Made by a program: the position numbers and the translations under genes. A stretch of DNA of 64,000 bases from Dipteris shenzhenensis (Eukaryota > Polypodiophyta > Polypodiopsida > Gleicheniales): assembly GCA_047967505.1 (NCBI GenBank), contig CM106539.1. The stretch is one strand, 5' to 3'. Below, one piece after another: positions 41,498-55,300 of this stretch; the stretch's first letter is position 1, and each line of letters opens with the position of its first letter. The notes under the pieces were generated by a model, which searched no databases, had not been told where the DNA came from, and worked only from the letters and a program-made list of their open reading frames with translations.

Positions 41498-41830
41498 ATG
41501 GACTCCATTGAGAAGGCAGGAATAGACTCCATTGAAACTATGTGCTTGATGAAGAAGCAGTTTCCTACATCAATGCTTACCATTCAAATGCAGTTACTTG
41601 TACATTTACTAGATGATGTGGCTATTATAGGAATAACACATAGTCAATGGATGTTTTTTCTTGAGATATTTATGAAGACATTAAAGGTATTTGTACGTGA
41701 ACAAGGCTCGAGGGAAGTATGGCGGCAGAGTGTTGGTTGATGCAGGAGTCATTAGTATATATTAGTGAACTTCTTGCACATATGGATCCTACCATTCCAC
41801 AACTTTGGGATGATAACATGATGAGCATAT
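41498..41830 (+). pseudogene. CACTA transposase C-terminal (DUF4218) remnant
   Basis: The frame reads MKKQFPTSMLTIQMQLLVHL, HSQWMFFLEIFMKTLKVFVREQ, then after a shift PEGSMAAECWLMQESLVYIS, the conserved DUF4218 sequence of TNP2-type proteins (normally FP...VHLP...RWMYPFER...PEGSIAEGY). It lies upstream of the TNP2 N-terminal exons at 45,239, the reverse of the normal gene order, so it belongs to another CACTA copy. Confidence 0.7.
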
Positions 41831-42540
41831 TGTTGGAGAAGTTGCCTAAGGAAAAGGTATCAAGAGAAAAGTGAATGAGTTTCTATGGCATAAAGCAAAC
41901 ACATTTTGTATTCTTAATATCATGAATATACAAAAGTGGTTATCAAAGATATGAGGATGAGCAGGTCAAAAGAAATGCACATAGAAGAACATTTAGGAGG
42001 ACACATAGGAGTGAACCATATCTAGAGGAGCTTGCCATTCTCCCAAAGGACATGTTAAGATGCCCTTTAAAAAGTAGAATCTAGAGGTGAAAAAGTAACT
42101 GAATAGGAATGGGAATTTTCTTATGGATGTGATTTACATGTAAGCTTACAATCCATTAACTCATAATATTTTTAATCCCATGAGATTGTATATATATTTT
42201 TTAAAAGTAAACATATGTAATCTCATATCTCTTGTTGTATTGTAGTACACTAAACACATAGTGCTTTGATCACATGGATGACAATTTTGTTGGAAATATG
42301 TTGATAATAATAGAAGCACATGTGATTGGGGTGTGTTGGAAAACTTTCTTCAAGCGAGCTAGGCAAGCACTTTTGATAATAATCTTATTATACAAGACAT
42401 AATGGAATTTGGATTTTGAAATTTTAATATTTTTTTGATGTCAAATGCTTTAAGGTTATCTATCGTGGTCCCAATGCAACAGTGAGGAAGGACCCTTGTG
42501 GCTTTTTCGGCATAGACTCCTCAAAGATACGGACAAATCA
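41831..42540. other. No gene recognised
   Basis: Probably a diverged continuation of the CACTA 3' end, with one short readable stretch near 41,950-42,090 (KEMHIEEHLGGHI-type reading), then AT-rich spacer. Confidence 0.3.
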
Positions 42541-42740
42541 AAGTGATGCTTTTGTGCTTCCCTAACAATGTGAGTAGGTATCATTTCATGTTCCATGATT
42601 TGATTGATATATAATCATATACATATACATATATATGTATATGGATATGATTATATATCAAAGATATGTGAAGTGATACTTTTGTGCTTCCTAAACAATG
42701 TGAGTAGGTATCATTTCATTTTCCATGGTTTTATTGATAT
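42541..42740. repeat. Direct repeat flanking a 58-bp AT palindrome
   Basis: A roughly 68-bp sequence (CTTTTGTGCTTCC, CAATGTGAGTAGGTATCATT) occurs at 42,541-42,608 and 42,671-42,740. Between the copies, 42,604-42,661 is a palindrome starting TTGATATATAATCATATAC with no spacer and one mismatch. Confidence 0.9.
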
Positions 42741-45238
42741 AATAGTTGAATATACATATATTATTTGTTAATGTGAATATTTAAAAACAAGGGTTCAAAT
42801 CGATCATTAATAATGCTATTTTTTCTATTGATATAATGATATTTCATCCAAAAAGTATAGATCCAAGATGGTGGTATGCCATTCAAGCCAGCCCTATAGA
42901 GTTGTAAAGACCTACTACATGACCATCTTTCCTCATTTATAGAAGTCTCATACTCCAGATAGGTCTTTCACATTAGTCCACCAAAATTGACATCGCATGG
43001 GATTCACCATGTGCAACGTCTCAACTTCATCCAGACTTTCATTAACCATTCAGGTCACTTTAAGGACCCATCACCAAATACACACCCCTCCATGAGAGAT
43101 ATTCTAAAACTCTCCCTTAGACAAAAAAGGGAAAGACAAAACATCAATTTCTGAAGAAAAACTGTCAACCTCATAATTATTGTTAGCTTGCAGAGATAGA
43201 CTCTAGTGTCAATTGATTGCATTGGGGTTTTGACATTTTGAGAGAGAATTTTTTTGCAAGTTTGTGAGTTTTTTTCAAATATTTCTATGTGTGAATTTTA
43301 TAGCTAGTGGCTAGTTATAATTCATGCATATCACCATGTAAGTATAATTAATAATAAAACTGTGCAATATATTTCTTAAACATAGAAAACACTCAATGGA
43401 AACCACAGAGCTAATTCTATTAGAGGACAAGATCTCGTCATAAATAACTTGAATCAATAGCTCATTGTTAAGCTACAAACACAAGCAAGCATTAGCCAAG
43501 CATCCTTGCATTTGTGCATTCATTGAGCCAAGCATAAATAGCTTGAAACAATAGCTCGCCCGTGAGCTACAATGATAAGGTGCCAAAAACTATTTTCTCA
43601 GATGGCATTCTGGGGTATCATCTACACGTACCCATGTTTGCAGTCATTTTCAAGGTTTTGGGGCCTTTTGAGCTTATTTTTGGTGTCAAAGAGTCAAATT
43701 GTGCATGTATCAAAAGTTTTGTTTTGTTCCAAGGAATTTATACCCCTCTGGCAACGTAGTTCAAGTTTTGTTTTATTCCAAAGAATTTGTACCAATGGAG
43801 TAGAGTATTTGAACATCAGTATTTTCTAGTTTTGTGGGAGATGTGATTCTTTGTATTAGGTCCTCTACATGTAAGAATACAAGAAGTGCATATAACATTT
43901 TTTTAAATTTCCCCCAATGCTAAATGCATAGTTCTGCTTAAATTTTCCCATTCAAAAAATATTATACTTGAGTTAAATCAATCCATGTAGCTAGAGATCA
44001 AGGTGGTTGTAAGAGTTCTACACTATACGATCTTTAATGGCATGCCATGAGCTATAGAAAAAATTCAATAAAAACTCGCACAACTACCAAAAACTTACTT
44101 GCAAAATGCCAAGCTCCACTGCATTGTGTGATAGTATAGACTTAGATGATGGAAGGAAAGTGCACTTTAGTCGGTTGCCTATGAGTTGGTCATGTGCAAT
44201 GATAGAGTTAGAAAGTACAATGCACATAGACAATCGAAGGAAGATGTTTGGGGATGAGTCTACTCATGTATTACAAGTTCCAATATGAACAACCACTAAA
44301 ACAATTGATCATCAGCAACAATTAGCTAACCGCTTTTAAAAGTATTAGACATCTTTATTTATCTGGATGCCTTGCATTATAGAATCTACAATGGATACAC
44401 TTAGTCAATGGACTCATTAGGGTATGATAGGCAACCATAGGGTTAACACATTGACTCCCAGATTGCTATGCTACTTGATGAACTATTAGACGATGTTGGC
44501 TTTGTATACTACGAGAATGTGTCACTTCCACTGCCAAATGTAATATCATTGTGGCACCAAAGGTTAAATTGGCCACTAGTCACCAAATTTCTACTCTGAC
44601 CTAACTAACACCTAGCACTCCTAATGGGAATGAAAACCATTTCATTTTTGAACCATGTTGCTAATGAAGGACTAGAGTCATTGAAATTAAGTTGAAGTCA
44701 TTGAATGCAATCAAGAATTAGAGGGGAAGTCTGGGTAACCTTGACAATGTGCTTGCTTGATATCATCCTTCTAGACCTTGCTGTAGGGCCCCTAAATTGC
44801 AAGGAGTCAAATAGATTCTAGGGGAGGATACATTCGGTTCCAAACATCTTGGAGTGGTTTTAAGGGGTGGATGGTTCGGGCTCATACAGTGGGTCACCCT
44901 AATCATTTGGAGTGGTTGACCAATCGTGGGAGGTTAAATAGTAGAAAAACTTCAAATCAAAGTGATAATAGATCATAGAACTTGAGTAACCAATTGGATT
45001 GGTCATATCATTAACTAGGGGCAACCCATAGTGAGGTGGAGGCAGCTATGGCAAATGTATATGTGATTGACTTCGAGGAAACATGTATCGTCATGCAGAA
45101 TTACACTCAATCACATCTCAAAGTATGGAGAATGGGATGTGACCGTAAACATGGTAAGTGTTAAAGAGTTAAGATTGATTGAGATACCTATGGGTGTTCA
45201 TGTGTTTGAGTTATGATCCCATTTTAATTTGATACAGG
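42741..45238. other. No gene recognised; unassigned transposon-like spacer
   Basis: About 2.5 kb have only short frames (for example 43,562-43,759 and 44,106-44,288) and no recognisable domain. A partial duplication around AATAGCTC(A/G) near 43,440-43,570 is visible. The part nearest 45,238 may be the 5' region of the following CACTA gene. Confidence 0.4.
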
Positions 45239-47072
45239 ATGCGGTGCCACACCCGAATATGTTGCCCTATGCTCGTCGTGAGGAGGCGAAGCATCGGCGA
45301 TATGAGATGGGATCTTCAGGAGGGACTTACGGATGCATGGAGTGATGGTGATAGTAGCCCTCTACCGTTACCTCATGAGGTCATGGAGGAGGAGGTGTTT
45401 GATGATATGGTGTGGGATTTATATGTCTATCAATCCTCAGGTACGGATGATAGCATGGAGCAAGATAGTCTTTTTACCACAGCATTGACTCCACTATTTG
45501 AGGGGTGCACATTCTCTATTCTACGTGCATTACTCCACTGTTTGAATGCATTACTCAAGTAATCTTTAAAGTCTATTTTGCAAACATGGTGATTATGCTA
45601 GTGGGTCAATTACTCGAATGATTTTTCTCATTTATGGTATTCATGTGCAGGCTATTGTGTAAAATGCTTCCAAGGGAGAATAAATTACCAACCTCAAGAG
45701 ATATGGCAAGGCAACATGTGACCTCTCTTGGAGGATTAGATTACAAGCGCATCCATGCATGCGTCAACGATTGCATTCTGTTTCATGGACCACATAAGGA
45801 TGCAAGAAAGTGTCCTACTTGTGGAGAGGCAAGATATAGAGCATATCTCAAAACTTTGGATGTGCCTCGTAAGGTTCTACGACATTTTTCCATAATCCCT
45901 CACATCCAACATATGTTCAAGTGCAAATCCATTGCAGAGCTCATGTCATGGCATTCCTCCCATCGATTAATTGATGGCAAGTGGAGAACTCCCACAAATA
46001 CTCCTGCATGGAAGCATATTGAAGACACATGGCCAAGCTTCAAGGAAGAACCTAGGAGCTTGAGACTTGGATTAGGTATGGACGGTGTGAACCCATTTGG
46101 TCTCAAAAGCACCTCTTACAGTGTATGGCCAGTGATATTGGTGAACTATAATCTTCCACCCTCTATGGCGAGATTAAGAAAGGACATGTTATATTATCCC
46201 TTCTAATTCCAGGGAAACATAAAGTAAAAAAATCATGATGTTTATTTGGAGCCTTTGATTGATGAGCTAGAGATACTTTGGAGAGGTATCGAGGTGCATG
46301 ATGTGAGCAGGCCTCCCTCGTCACGAGACTTCAGCTACAAAGCAGTCTTGATGTGGATGATGCATGACTTCCCAGGCTATGGCGAGTGTTCAGGTAAGCA
46401 TTGAACTTTTGATTATGAGTAGGCAATCGATGTGGCACCTTAAACCCAGCTTCAACTCTTAATTGCATCTATTGTTTAGGTCTCACTATATTGGGTTACC
46501 ATGCATGTCCTATTTGTGGTCCTTCGCTAGTCGCCTCATTGGCAGACGCATTGAATAAGGTCATCTATGAGAATCACCATCACGAAGGATCCAAATGGAG
46601 CAATATGGAAACGTGCATTTTGGAGCAGGGGGTGTTGAATCATGGGAGGCCCAATTTGTAAGTATCGATCTCAAATTATATTGTTTATGTGGTTTATTAG
46701 GAGGTTGTTTCTTTGTACTAACCCCTCCACAAATTGTGTCATCTTGTAGCTTGATATCGTGGGCAAGTACCCTACTCCTGTTGAGACAGCCTACCACTGC
46801 CACCATCGCAGAGAAGATACATGGAGGCACTTCTATGATGATGGGTTGATTACTGAGGAGCAGTATATCTGGGCTCCTGGAGCGCCCCCCCAGGTATTTA
46901 AAAGTAATTGAATAATGTCAATATTGTATATAAAAATTTGATTTTTCATACATTGAAACATGTTGTCCCTCGTTTACAGGGCCCTAGAGCTAATCAGGAG
47001 GAAGAAGATGAGGAAGAAGGGAGCAAAGAAGGGAGCAAAGAAGGGAGCGAGGACGCGGAGAACTTATATTAG
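45239..47072 (+). pseudogene. CACTA (EnSpm) TNP2-type transposase, copy B
   Basis: This copy shows the upstream exons that lie outside the window for copy A. Exon 45,239-45,558 ends in PLFEGCTFSILRALLHCLNA; intron 45,559-45,650 (GTAATC...GTGCAG) joins in phase to LLCKMLPRENKLPTSRDMA; then HACVNDCILFHGPHKDARKC-P-TCGEARYR gives the TNP2 zinc-binding CPxCG region and GLGMDGVNPFGLKSTSYSVW the core. TAA at 46,204-46,206 interrupts the core, and the remaining exons to 47,072 match copy A. Part of the usual TNP2 catalytic core and the DUF4218 end are missing, so it is not functional. TNP2 would catalyse excision of a CACTA element. Confidence 0.8.
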
Positions 47073-48063
47073 TTGTAGAAGTAGTGCTAGCTACTCTTTT
47101 TTGTACTTGAAGCCATGGGCTTGGCTTGGTGCCTCTCTTGTATATACAATCCTCTTATTTTTTGTACTTGAAGCCACAAGACGTGGCTTGGCTTCGTGCT
47201 ATATATGTACATACAAGCACTTTTTGAGCATGAATTGATATACACTCCTTTTATTTTTTTGGCTTTCAATTTCCTTGTGCAATGTTCTATCAATGAATGC
47301 CTTGTGAACTAAATGTTTTGGAGTTGTAATGTTTTATTCGGAATTGTAATCGTCGGCTATAGACATGCTTGCAATCGTGCTAATTAAAATGTGGCTGGCC
47401 GTAAGAATTGAATTGCACAATGTGGAAATGGGATTCTTGTAACTACATAGCATACAAAATACACACAACATTTTGTTCAACCACACAAAATTCTGCTTTT
47501 ATTTTAAAAAAATTATGTAGCACGTCTATGTACGCGTCTTTCTGTTTTCTTTTAAATTTCTATAGAGCATCTAAAAGCACATCTATAGGCACTTCTATAG
47601 GTGCGTCTTTCTATTATATAGATGTGCCTATAGATGCGGGTCTGTAGACACACGAATAGACATGCCCGTAAGTTTTTTTTAAAGTTAAAGAAACACGTCT
47701 ATGTGCACTCTGTGGGTGCTTTGTCTTGTTGTGTATCAAGCACTCTTTGGGGATAATCCTCCAATTTGTGTACTATATCTCTATCCAGACACACTTATAT
47801 GTGATCAACTCACATTACTCTCTGGCTCAGTGAAGTGAATAGACTTCTCATGGATGCAGTTCCATCTTTAAGTCCCAAAAACATTCGAACTCCAATTTAG
47901 ACTTGTATGTGATCAGCTGACATTAGTGTCATATACCATTAGCTCAGTGAAGTCAATAGACCTTTCATGGATGCAGTTCCATCTTCAAGTCCCAAAAACA
48001 TTCAAACTCCAATTTAGAAGAAGTCACCCAATGCTTTTAACATTGGATCCAAGAGCATAATAC

Positions 48064-48274
48064 CAATCTATGGTTAAAACTCCACATACAAAGTGAAAAC
48101 ACGTCTCAACTCTATCAATTTTCAACCACAAGGATTATTGTGATATTTTGTTCATGGTCTATCCACAAAGAAGAAGTTTAATAAGTTGCTGACATCTTCA
48201 CCAAAGTACCACTTCTCTTCGCATAAGTACGGTTTTGTAACCAATCACAACTTAAGAGGGCAACATGATGGTTA
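48064..48274 (+). pseudogene. Ty1/copia RNase H remnant, copy B
   Basis: It has the same VADIFTKVPL remnant as at 2,040-2,250, followed by the same LTR-like sequence with TC tracts at about 48,543-48,600. Confidence 0.6.
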
Positions 48275-48544
48275 GGTTGTGGTCATTGTACATACAATGG
48301 ATTTTGTGCACCAATTTTTACTTTTGTTTGTAGTTTGAAGTTTCCATAATGCAATTGAAAGTCAAAAAATATCTTCTCTACTTATATCTAGTAATATTTA
48401 AGAGAGTGTTGAGAACAGTGTAAATTGCACCTATCCTCTACAGATACGATAGAGTTAGGTTTAGGTCTAGGGGTGAACTTATAAATATTTCTCATTTCCT
48501 TCAATCCAATGTAGTGTATAGTTAGTCGCCTTGTGTGTGCAGTC

Positions 48545-48597
<53 letters not shown>

Positions 48598-49339
48598 CCT
48601 TCGATACAATGTAGTGTACCGCTACTCATCTTATGTATGTACTTCTTTCTCTCTCACCCCTATATTCTTCAACAAACTAGGACATAAGAAATAAGGTATA
48701 TTCAGCTATGATTAGAGGTCATTCAGGCAAAGCCTAAATTTGGCTATTGTAATTTGTCTTCAGAGTCTTAGCTAACCTATATTTGTGATGTTTCTTAAAT
48801 TAAAATATGTATAAGAGGGGAATGGGATGGATCTAACCTATTTTACCTCAACAACATCATTTGGCCATTGCTAAATGTGGTACATACATACATACATATG
48901 TAGATAGATTATAGCTGAATAAAGTTGCTCTTTCTCTCTCTCAACAAAGAAAGGATAGACTCTATCTCCATTCTTTTTCTCTCATGAACAACTCTAAAGA
49001 AACTTTCCCTCTCTCTGTCCGTATAAATTGGAGCTTTAAAATCTCTCCATCTCTCTCTTTCACTTGCAAAGTAATGAATCGAATGAATACCTCTGTTTCT
49101 CTCATGGAAGAAAGAACTCTCAATGAACTAAAATGAAGGGTCTTTTCCTCTCACCGAAGGCAATGAAATGAACTCACAATCACTCAATCGAAAATGGAAC
49201 CTAGTAGAAGACACTAGCGATACTCCCGTAGACTCCAAGATCATCGGTTAACACTTTTGCCACCAACACCCTCGCTGCATCAGCGAGACTACCCCACTAA
49301 TGTTGTAGTAGTGACCACAATTATTGGTGCTACACTCTG

Positions 49340-52300
49340 CTAAAGCTGCTCCATCCATCGCTGTATCAGGGAACCTCCCACCACCGAAGTACCACATAAG
49401 ATCACCGCTATGGTAGACATTGGAGTCACTATCACCCGTTTTGCCATGACTGGTAACGCCATCGGTGTAGACACATCAATCTGTGTTGTCACCACCCCAT
49501 TAGTGGAAACACCTCCCATAGCACCAGTATGTACCGAAGTTGAAGGTGCAAGGGGAGACACCATCCCCTGGCTAAGGTGAGGCTTCTTCCATTGTTGTTT
49601 CATAGCCACTGCATCAAAAGATCTCTTTGCTTCATCCTGTGCAGGTCCCTCAAGTGCAAGAGTGAGCACCAAGGCTATCAACTGTCGATGTGTTTGTTGA
49701 CTCTAAATGGATAGGAAACAAAATCTCCAGAACCTGCCCAATCTTGGAATTGACTGCCTGCTTCTTATTAACATGAATTGCCACCTATAAAGCCTCTGCA
49801 TGAATCTGCTCTTTAAGGATGTGCACCCATGGCACCGCCCTCTCATCACAGCAACATCTATCATCCCTTGAGTCCAAGGTAGGATGGTATACGTCTTGGC
49901 CTACAAGAATAGCAACTCGAGAATCCGGTGATATAGGTCCCTCATCTGAGCATCCAAACACCCACTCAGCTTGTATTCACCCCTAGTAGGAGCTCCAAAA
50001 ACATTGCCTCCATCACTGTCAGTGTACACATTTGTTGCACGATCATCGCACCATCCATAGGCAAAAAGAGATGTTGATGAATCAATTGAACAGTTAGCTC
50101 CCGATGTTCATCCAAAAACTCCACAATAGTTCCTACCGCCAACTGCTAGCAAAGTGCCGATGCTGACGGATGAACAGCCACCCTCTACCACCAATGAATA
50201 CTACTGAAACTATGAATCCATAATTGTTGAAGATGAGCATCAATCGACTGAGAATCTATATACACCAATGGAAGAAGAGGGAGAAATTGAGCATGAGCCA
50301 TCCCCATGATGAGATGAAGGAGAAGAACCAAGATAACAAAGAATGTTGATGATAGCTGGAAGGCAAATGCACTCAAAAAAACTGCAAGTGCGATGACAAG
50401 CAAGTAGCAAGCAACTGAGACATGCAAACAATGGAGTAGGACTTGGAATTCAGATGGCCAATAGCCCATCCTAATGATAGTGAGTTGCATGGCATTTAGG
50501 CTAGGATCTCACAAAAGATTGCTGCCATCATGCCGCAAACCCTTCTGCCACATGTCCTCATGCGATGGCTTGGTTGCCTCCACCTCAACCTAGGAAATCT
50601 ACGCCTCATTAGAGATGGGGAATGAGCATTGAAGCATGCTGTCATGATGGTATGGATGAAGCCAAAACCCATTAACTGGATGTGGAAGAACGTGCCCTTG
50701 CAAATCCACTTGCAAATCCACAAGATAAAACGATGTCAATCCGCAATTATGAAAAATCTAAAATGGACCCAACCATCGCAATTTCAATTTCCTTGGCATT
50801 TTCCCAAGGCAAGTGTTCAACAAAAGAACCAGTTTCCTGCGCTTAAAAGATTTCTTCTTAGACACCAAGTCCACCCTCCGCTTGCGCCTAGCTTGAACCT
50901 CCAAGGTGAGATAATAGCTCCCTCATCCAATTTGTCAAGAACATCCAACCAGAATACCATAGAGTCCTGCGCAAGGAGCCTGTCCTCTACCGTAATCCTC
51001 AGACTCAGAACAATATGCTTGATCGGTGTGATTGCTTCCAGCCCAAATGCCAATTTAAAAGGAGTCAACCTTGTGGCCACCTTGAATGAAGTGCGGTACA
51101 CCCATAGTGCTGCCAGTAACTTTTCATCCCAATCCATGCAGTGCTCATTCACCAGTAGAGACATGATCCTCTTGAACGTATGATTGGTAGACTCAGCCAG
51201 TCCATTCACTTTGGATAATAGGGGGAAGACTTCTTATGAATCACCATATAAAAAGCATTCATTCGCTTAATGACTTTGTTGACAAAATGAGTCCCCTATT
51301 GCTGACAATCTCAATTGGAAACCCGAACTAAATGAACACATCGCAGTATAGACACTTTGTGATAGATTTTGCGGTGTTGTCCTGCAAGGTCCAAGCTTCA
51401 ACCCATTTAATGCAATAGTTAGTGGTGGCTACCAAAGTGTAGCAATTCCTGGTGTGGGCAGCTACAGGCTTGAATGGACCCATGAAATCTAGAACCCATT
51501 TCTGAAATGGTTCTAGAGGCAAGATGGGATTAAGTGGCATGTGGTCTCGATCAGTGGGCTGTCCCAACTGTTGGCAAAGGTCGCAACTTTTTGCAAACCA
51601 TCGAGCATCCTTCTGTATGATCGGCCACCATAACCCTACCTATAGAACTTTCTTTGCGATGACTTCACCCACAAAATGGCCACCTAAAACCCCACAATGG
51701 GCTTCCATTAACACTACTTCATGCTCATGAGGTGGAACACACCGCAACAGCGCCTCCGTCAAATATCATCAATACAATTGTCCCGGGATGACTTCAAAGG
51801 AATGGCTCCGCAATGCCAAATGTTTCCTCTAATCCCGATTCATGTATTTGGGCATGATGCCAATAGAGAGGAATGAGAGCATCTCATCATACCACAACCA
51901 TGGTCCTTCTGGGACGATCTGTCGTGATTAGATCTGCCCAAAAAATCATTGCTAGCTTTGCATCAGGGAATTCATCCTCCACTCCCATTGGTAGCTCCCC
52001 AGACTCTAGTCAAGAAAGGTAATCTGCAACCACGTGCTACGAGCCAGGGTAATGAATGACATCAAAGTTGTATTCCTGCAAGAGCAACACCCATCGTGCC
52101 AATCGGCCCGAAAGACTTTGCTGCTTCACCAAATATAATAATGCGGAATGATCGACATGGAAGATATCATGAGCCAATGTATTCAAGGGAATCGCCATGT
52201 GAGCCAAGAACCATAGATGTCTGCCATGCCATCGAATTTGGCCCAAGAACCACAAGCATTCCTTAAGCGTCATTGGTGCCCGGGCTTGCATAGTTATTGC

Positions 52301-55300
52301 CACTTTATCCAGATCCACTGCAATTCCTTCCACCAAGATCACATGCCCTAGGAGTCGGTCACTACAGACTATGAATGCACATTTCATGGGGTTTAGGCTA
52401 AAGGAGACTTCCCTACATCGTTGGAAACATTTCTGCAAGTGCTCCAGGTGCTCATTGAAAGTGTCGAACACACTAAGGTCATCCAAGAAAATCCTCATAA
52501 AATCTATCAAATAGGACCCGAAGATCTCCTACATTGCCCTCTGAAAGGTCGAGGGAGCATTCTGTAATCTGAACCACATAATAGTGCAGACATTGACCCC
52601 CCAGGATGTGATAAATGTTGTTTTGGGCTAGTCTTCTAGAGCCATTCGGATTTGGTTGTACCCGCTATATCCATCCAAGGAGTACACCTCGTGCCCTGCC
52701 ACTTGATTGAGCAGCGAATCCATATAAGGTAAGGGAAATGGATCAGGAACTGTGGCCGCATTCAGCTTGTGGTAGTCAACACAAATATGCAATTTCTTAT
52801 TTTTCTTTGGCACAATGACAATTGGGAAAATCCACTCTGGATTCTCAATCGGTGCGATGAATCCCACCTGCAACAAGCGCTCTAGTTCTTCACGCACTTG
52901 CTTGGCCATGTGTGGATTCATATGATACCTCTGTATCTTCATTGGAATGACGTCTGGTTTGAGGTTAACCCAGTGTTGGTAAAACTTCGGATCCAGACCC
53001 TTCATATCCGCATAGTCCCAGGCAAACACATCAAAAAATTCCCGCAACAGGGCAATCAATTCACTATGAAGTTTAGCTGTCAACAAAGTGCAGAATTTGA
53101 CTGGTTTAGATGCGCCATCCGCTCTAAGAAAAACTGTATTGAGAGCATGCTCTTGAACACGCATGACTCTGATCATGCGTTCTTCGAATTCCCTCTCCTG
53201 CTGTAGGAGGTCTTGTACATCCAATTCTACTGCGACTTGCTAGGGCTCGGAATCCCCCTTCGGGACAAGGCTGACCACGCGCGCCAATTCATTGTGATGC
53301 ATGTAGCTATCTGTAATGCCATCCACATTAATGTGAAGATAGGAACCAACTCCAGATTTGCCTTAAGAAAGGCTTCCTCCTTATCATCCTCCAAGTCGTC
53401 CGCCATGTTCCACTGTCTCTACCAACACAGGTCAGAATGCATCCGCCAATGCTGCTGCCACTCCCATTGTGACCTGCACTTTCTTCTTCCTCTCCACACT
53501 GAAATGGCATTCTGCTCCCAATTTTGCTTGACTTTCGCTTGCCACAACCAAGGCCTTCCCAAAAAGACACTATACTTTGGTGTTGTAGCTTCCATGTTGA
53601 GCACCACAAAAGACACTATGAATGATATGCCTACCACCTCCAGAAAAACGGCCTGCAAGATTCCGATTGGTCGAACCCGGCATTGATCAACCATTTGGAC
53701 TAAGAAGGGTGCCGACTCCCAAGACATCCAGCCTTTCTTAGCAGGTCTTCAAAGTGATAATATTGACCCCCGAACTGTCATCGACCAGCACCTGAGCAAA
53801 AGTCTAACCCTATGCCTTTGCGGAAATCATCGGAATTCTCATGTCAATCAAGGGAACTGCCGGAACTGGGCATGAATCAACTTGACATAGCTCCACCTCT
53901 TCTAGTTCCGACTCCGTGTGCAGGGAATGCAGCAATTGTCGGTGGAATCCCGAAACCAGATTAAGCAATCGACCCAATGAAATTTGGATAGGAGGCTCCA
54001 AAATGCACTCCAACCCCTGCTCCCTTTGCGGAGAATTCGCCTGCCTCTTGGCTTGGTTAGCGACCAACAATGGAGTTGCTTCGACCGCCGTCGGACCATT
54101 TCCTAGTAAGTGTAATTTGAATTTGGCTTGAGTCGTCGCCTCTGATTGAACAACTGGTTCCGCAAACCACACCTTTTGCCCTTCACTGTGCATCACTGCA
54201 GACTCTGGTAGAGACATCAATGGTGGCTCCTTTGTCACCAACTCATAGACTTGGCGACGCACACATTGATGAGCTGACCAATCCAGTATCTTGTCAACAT
54301 TCTTGGGAGTCGGTCCTCATAGCTTAGTACCAGCATGGGTGATTATGCTAATCTCTGGGCACACCAGCCGATCATCATCAACAATGTGTACGATCAAAGT
54401 GTTGGGCATTTTCCGACCATCTTTTGCTGCTCCGCATGTTGTCGATCCCATTCTTGAGCCTCCAAGCATTCGTTCTACCAATGGCCTTCACCCAAACAAA
54501 ACAAACAGGTCTTCGAATAATTTTGACACGACCCCTGCCTCCACGTTCGCGTTCGTGGCCATCACCACCTCTGCCTCATTGGAACGTCTGTTGCTGTGGC
54601 TGGAATGCTTGCTGTTGCGGCTCTTCTTACACAAAAGATGCAATCAAATCTTGTTGCTGACCAACCACTCTCTGGTCGTGCCCATCATAATAGCATGCCA
54701 CCATGTTGTGTGTATTAGTCAAGCAAATCGCGCACCAATTCGCATTGAGAGCACACTCGACTGCAGAGTGACCAGGATTATGACAGTGAGTACACCATAT
54801 CCCGTTCAAGCCTTTAGGTACGAATCCTTCTCCGGAAGCCACTGGTGTGCCCTTACCTCCTTTAGCGGTCCTCCAGGTCTTCGTCTCTGCCTCTAAGTTG
54901 GAATCCTCCACACTAGTACCTTCAGACCTCCTGTCTAAAAGGTTGCATCCGAATCCTCCTCACTATCATCCAACTTCTTGGATTTGGACAATTTCTTCTT
55001 AGATTTTCTCTTCCTCGATTTGCAATTTTTGGATGTCCTCCTGTGCAACGATTCCCCTGCTCACACTGCTTATGCCGTGACCACCACAAGTGTTGTCTGT
55101 GTCTGATCCACTATGGCCAATGCCATCCATAGATCCTGTGAGAGCCTCGAAATGTAGTAGTCATTGAGTACCTCTTGAGCAGGGCATTGAGCCACAGGTA
55201 CACATTGCAAGAGTAAATTGAATTTAGATGCATAACCTTCCGCATCCTGATCGCCTTGTTCCAAGCTATGCAATCTCTCCAAAGTTTTTGGGATCGATTT

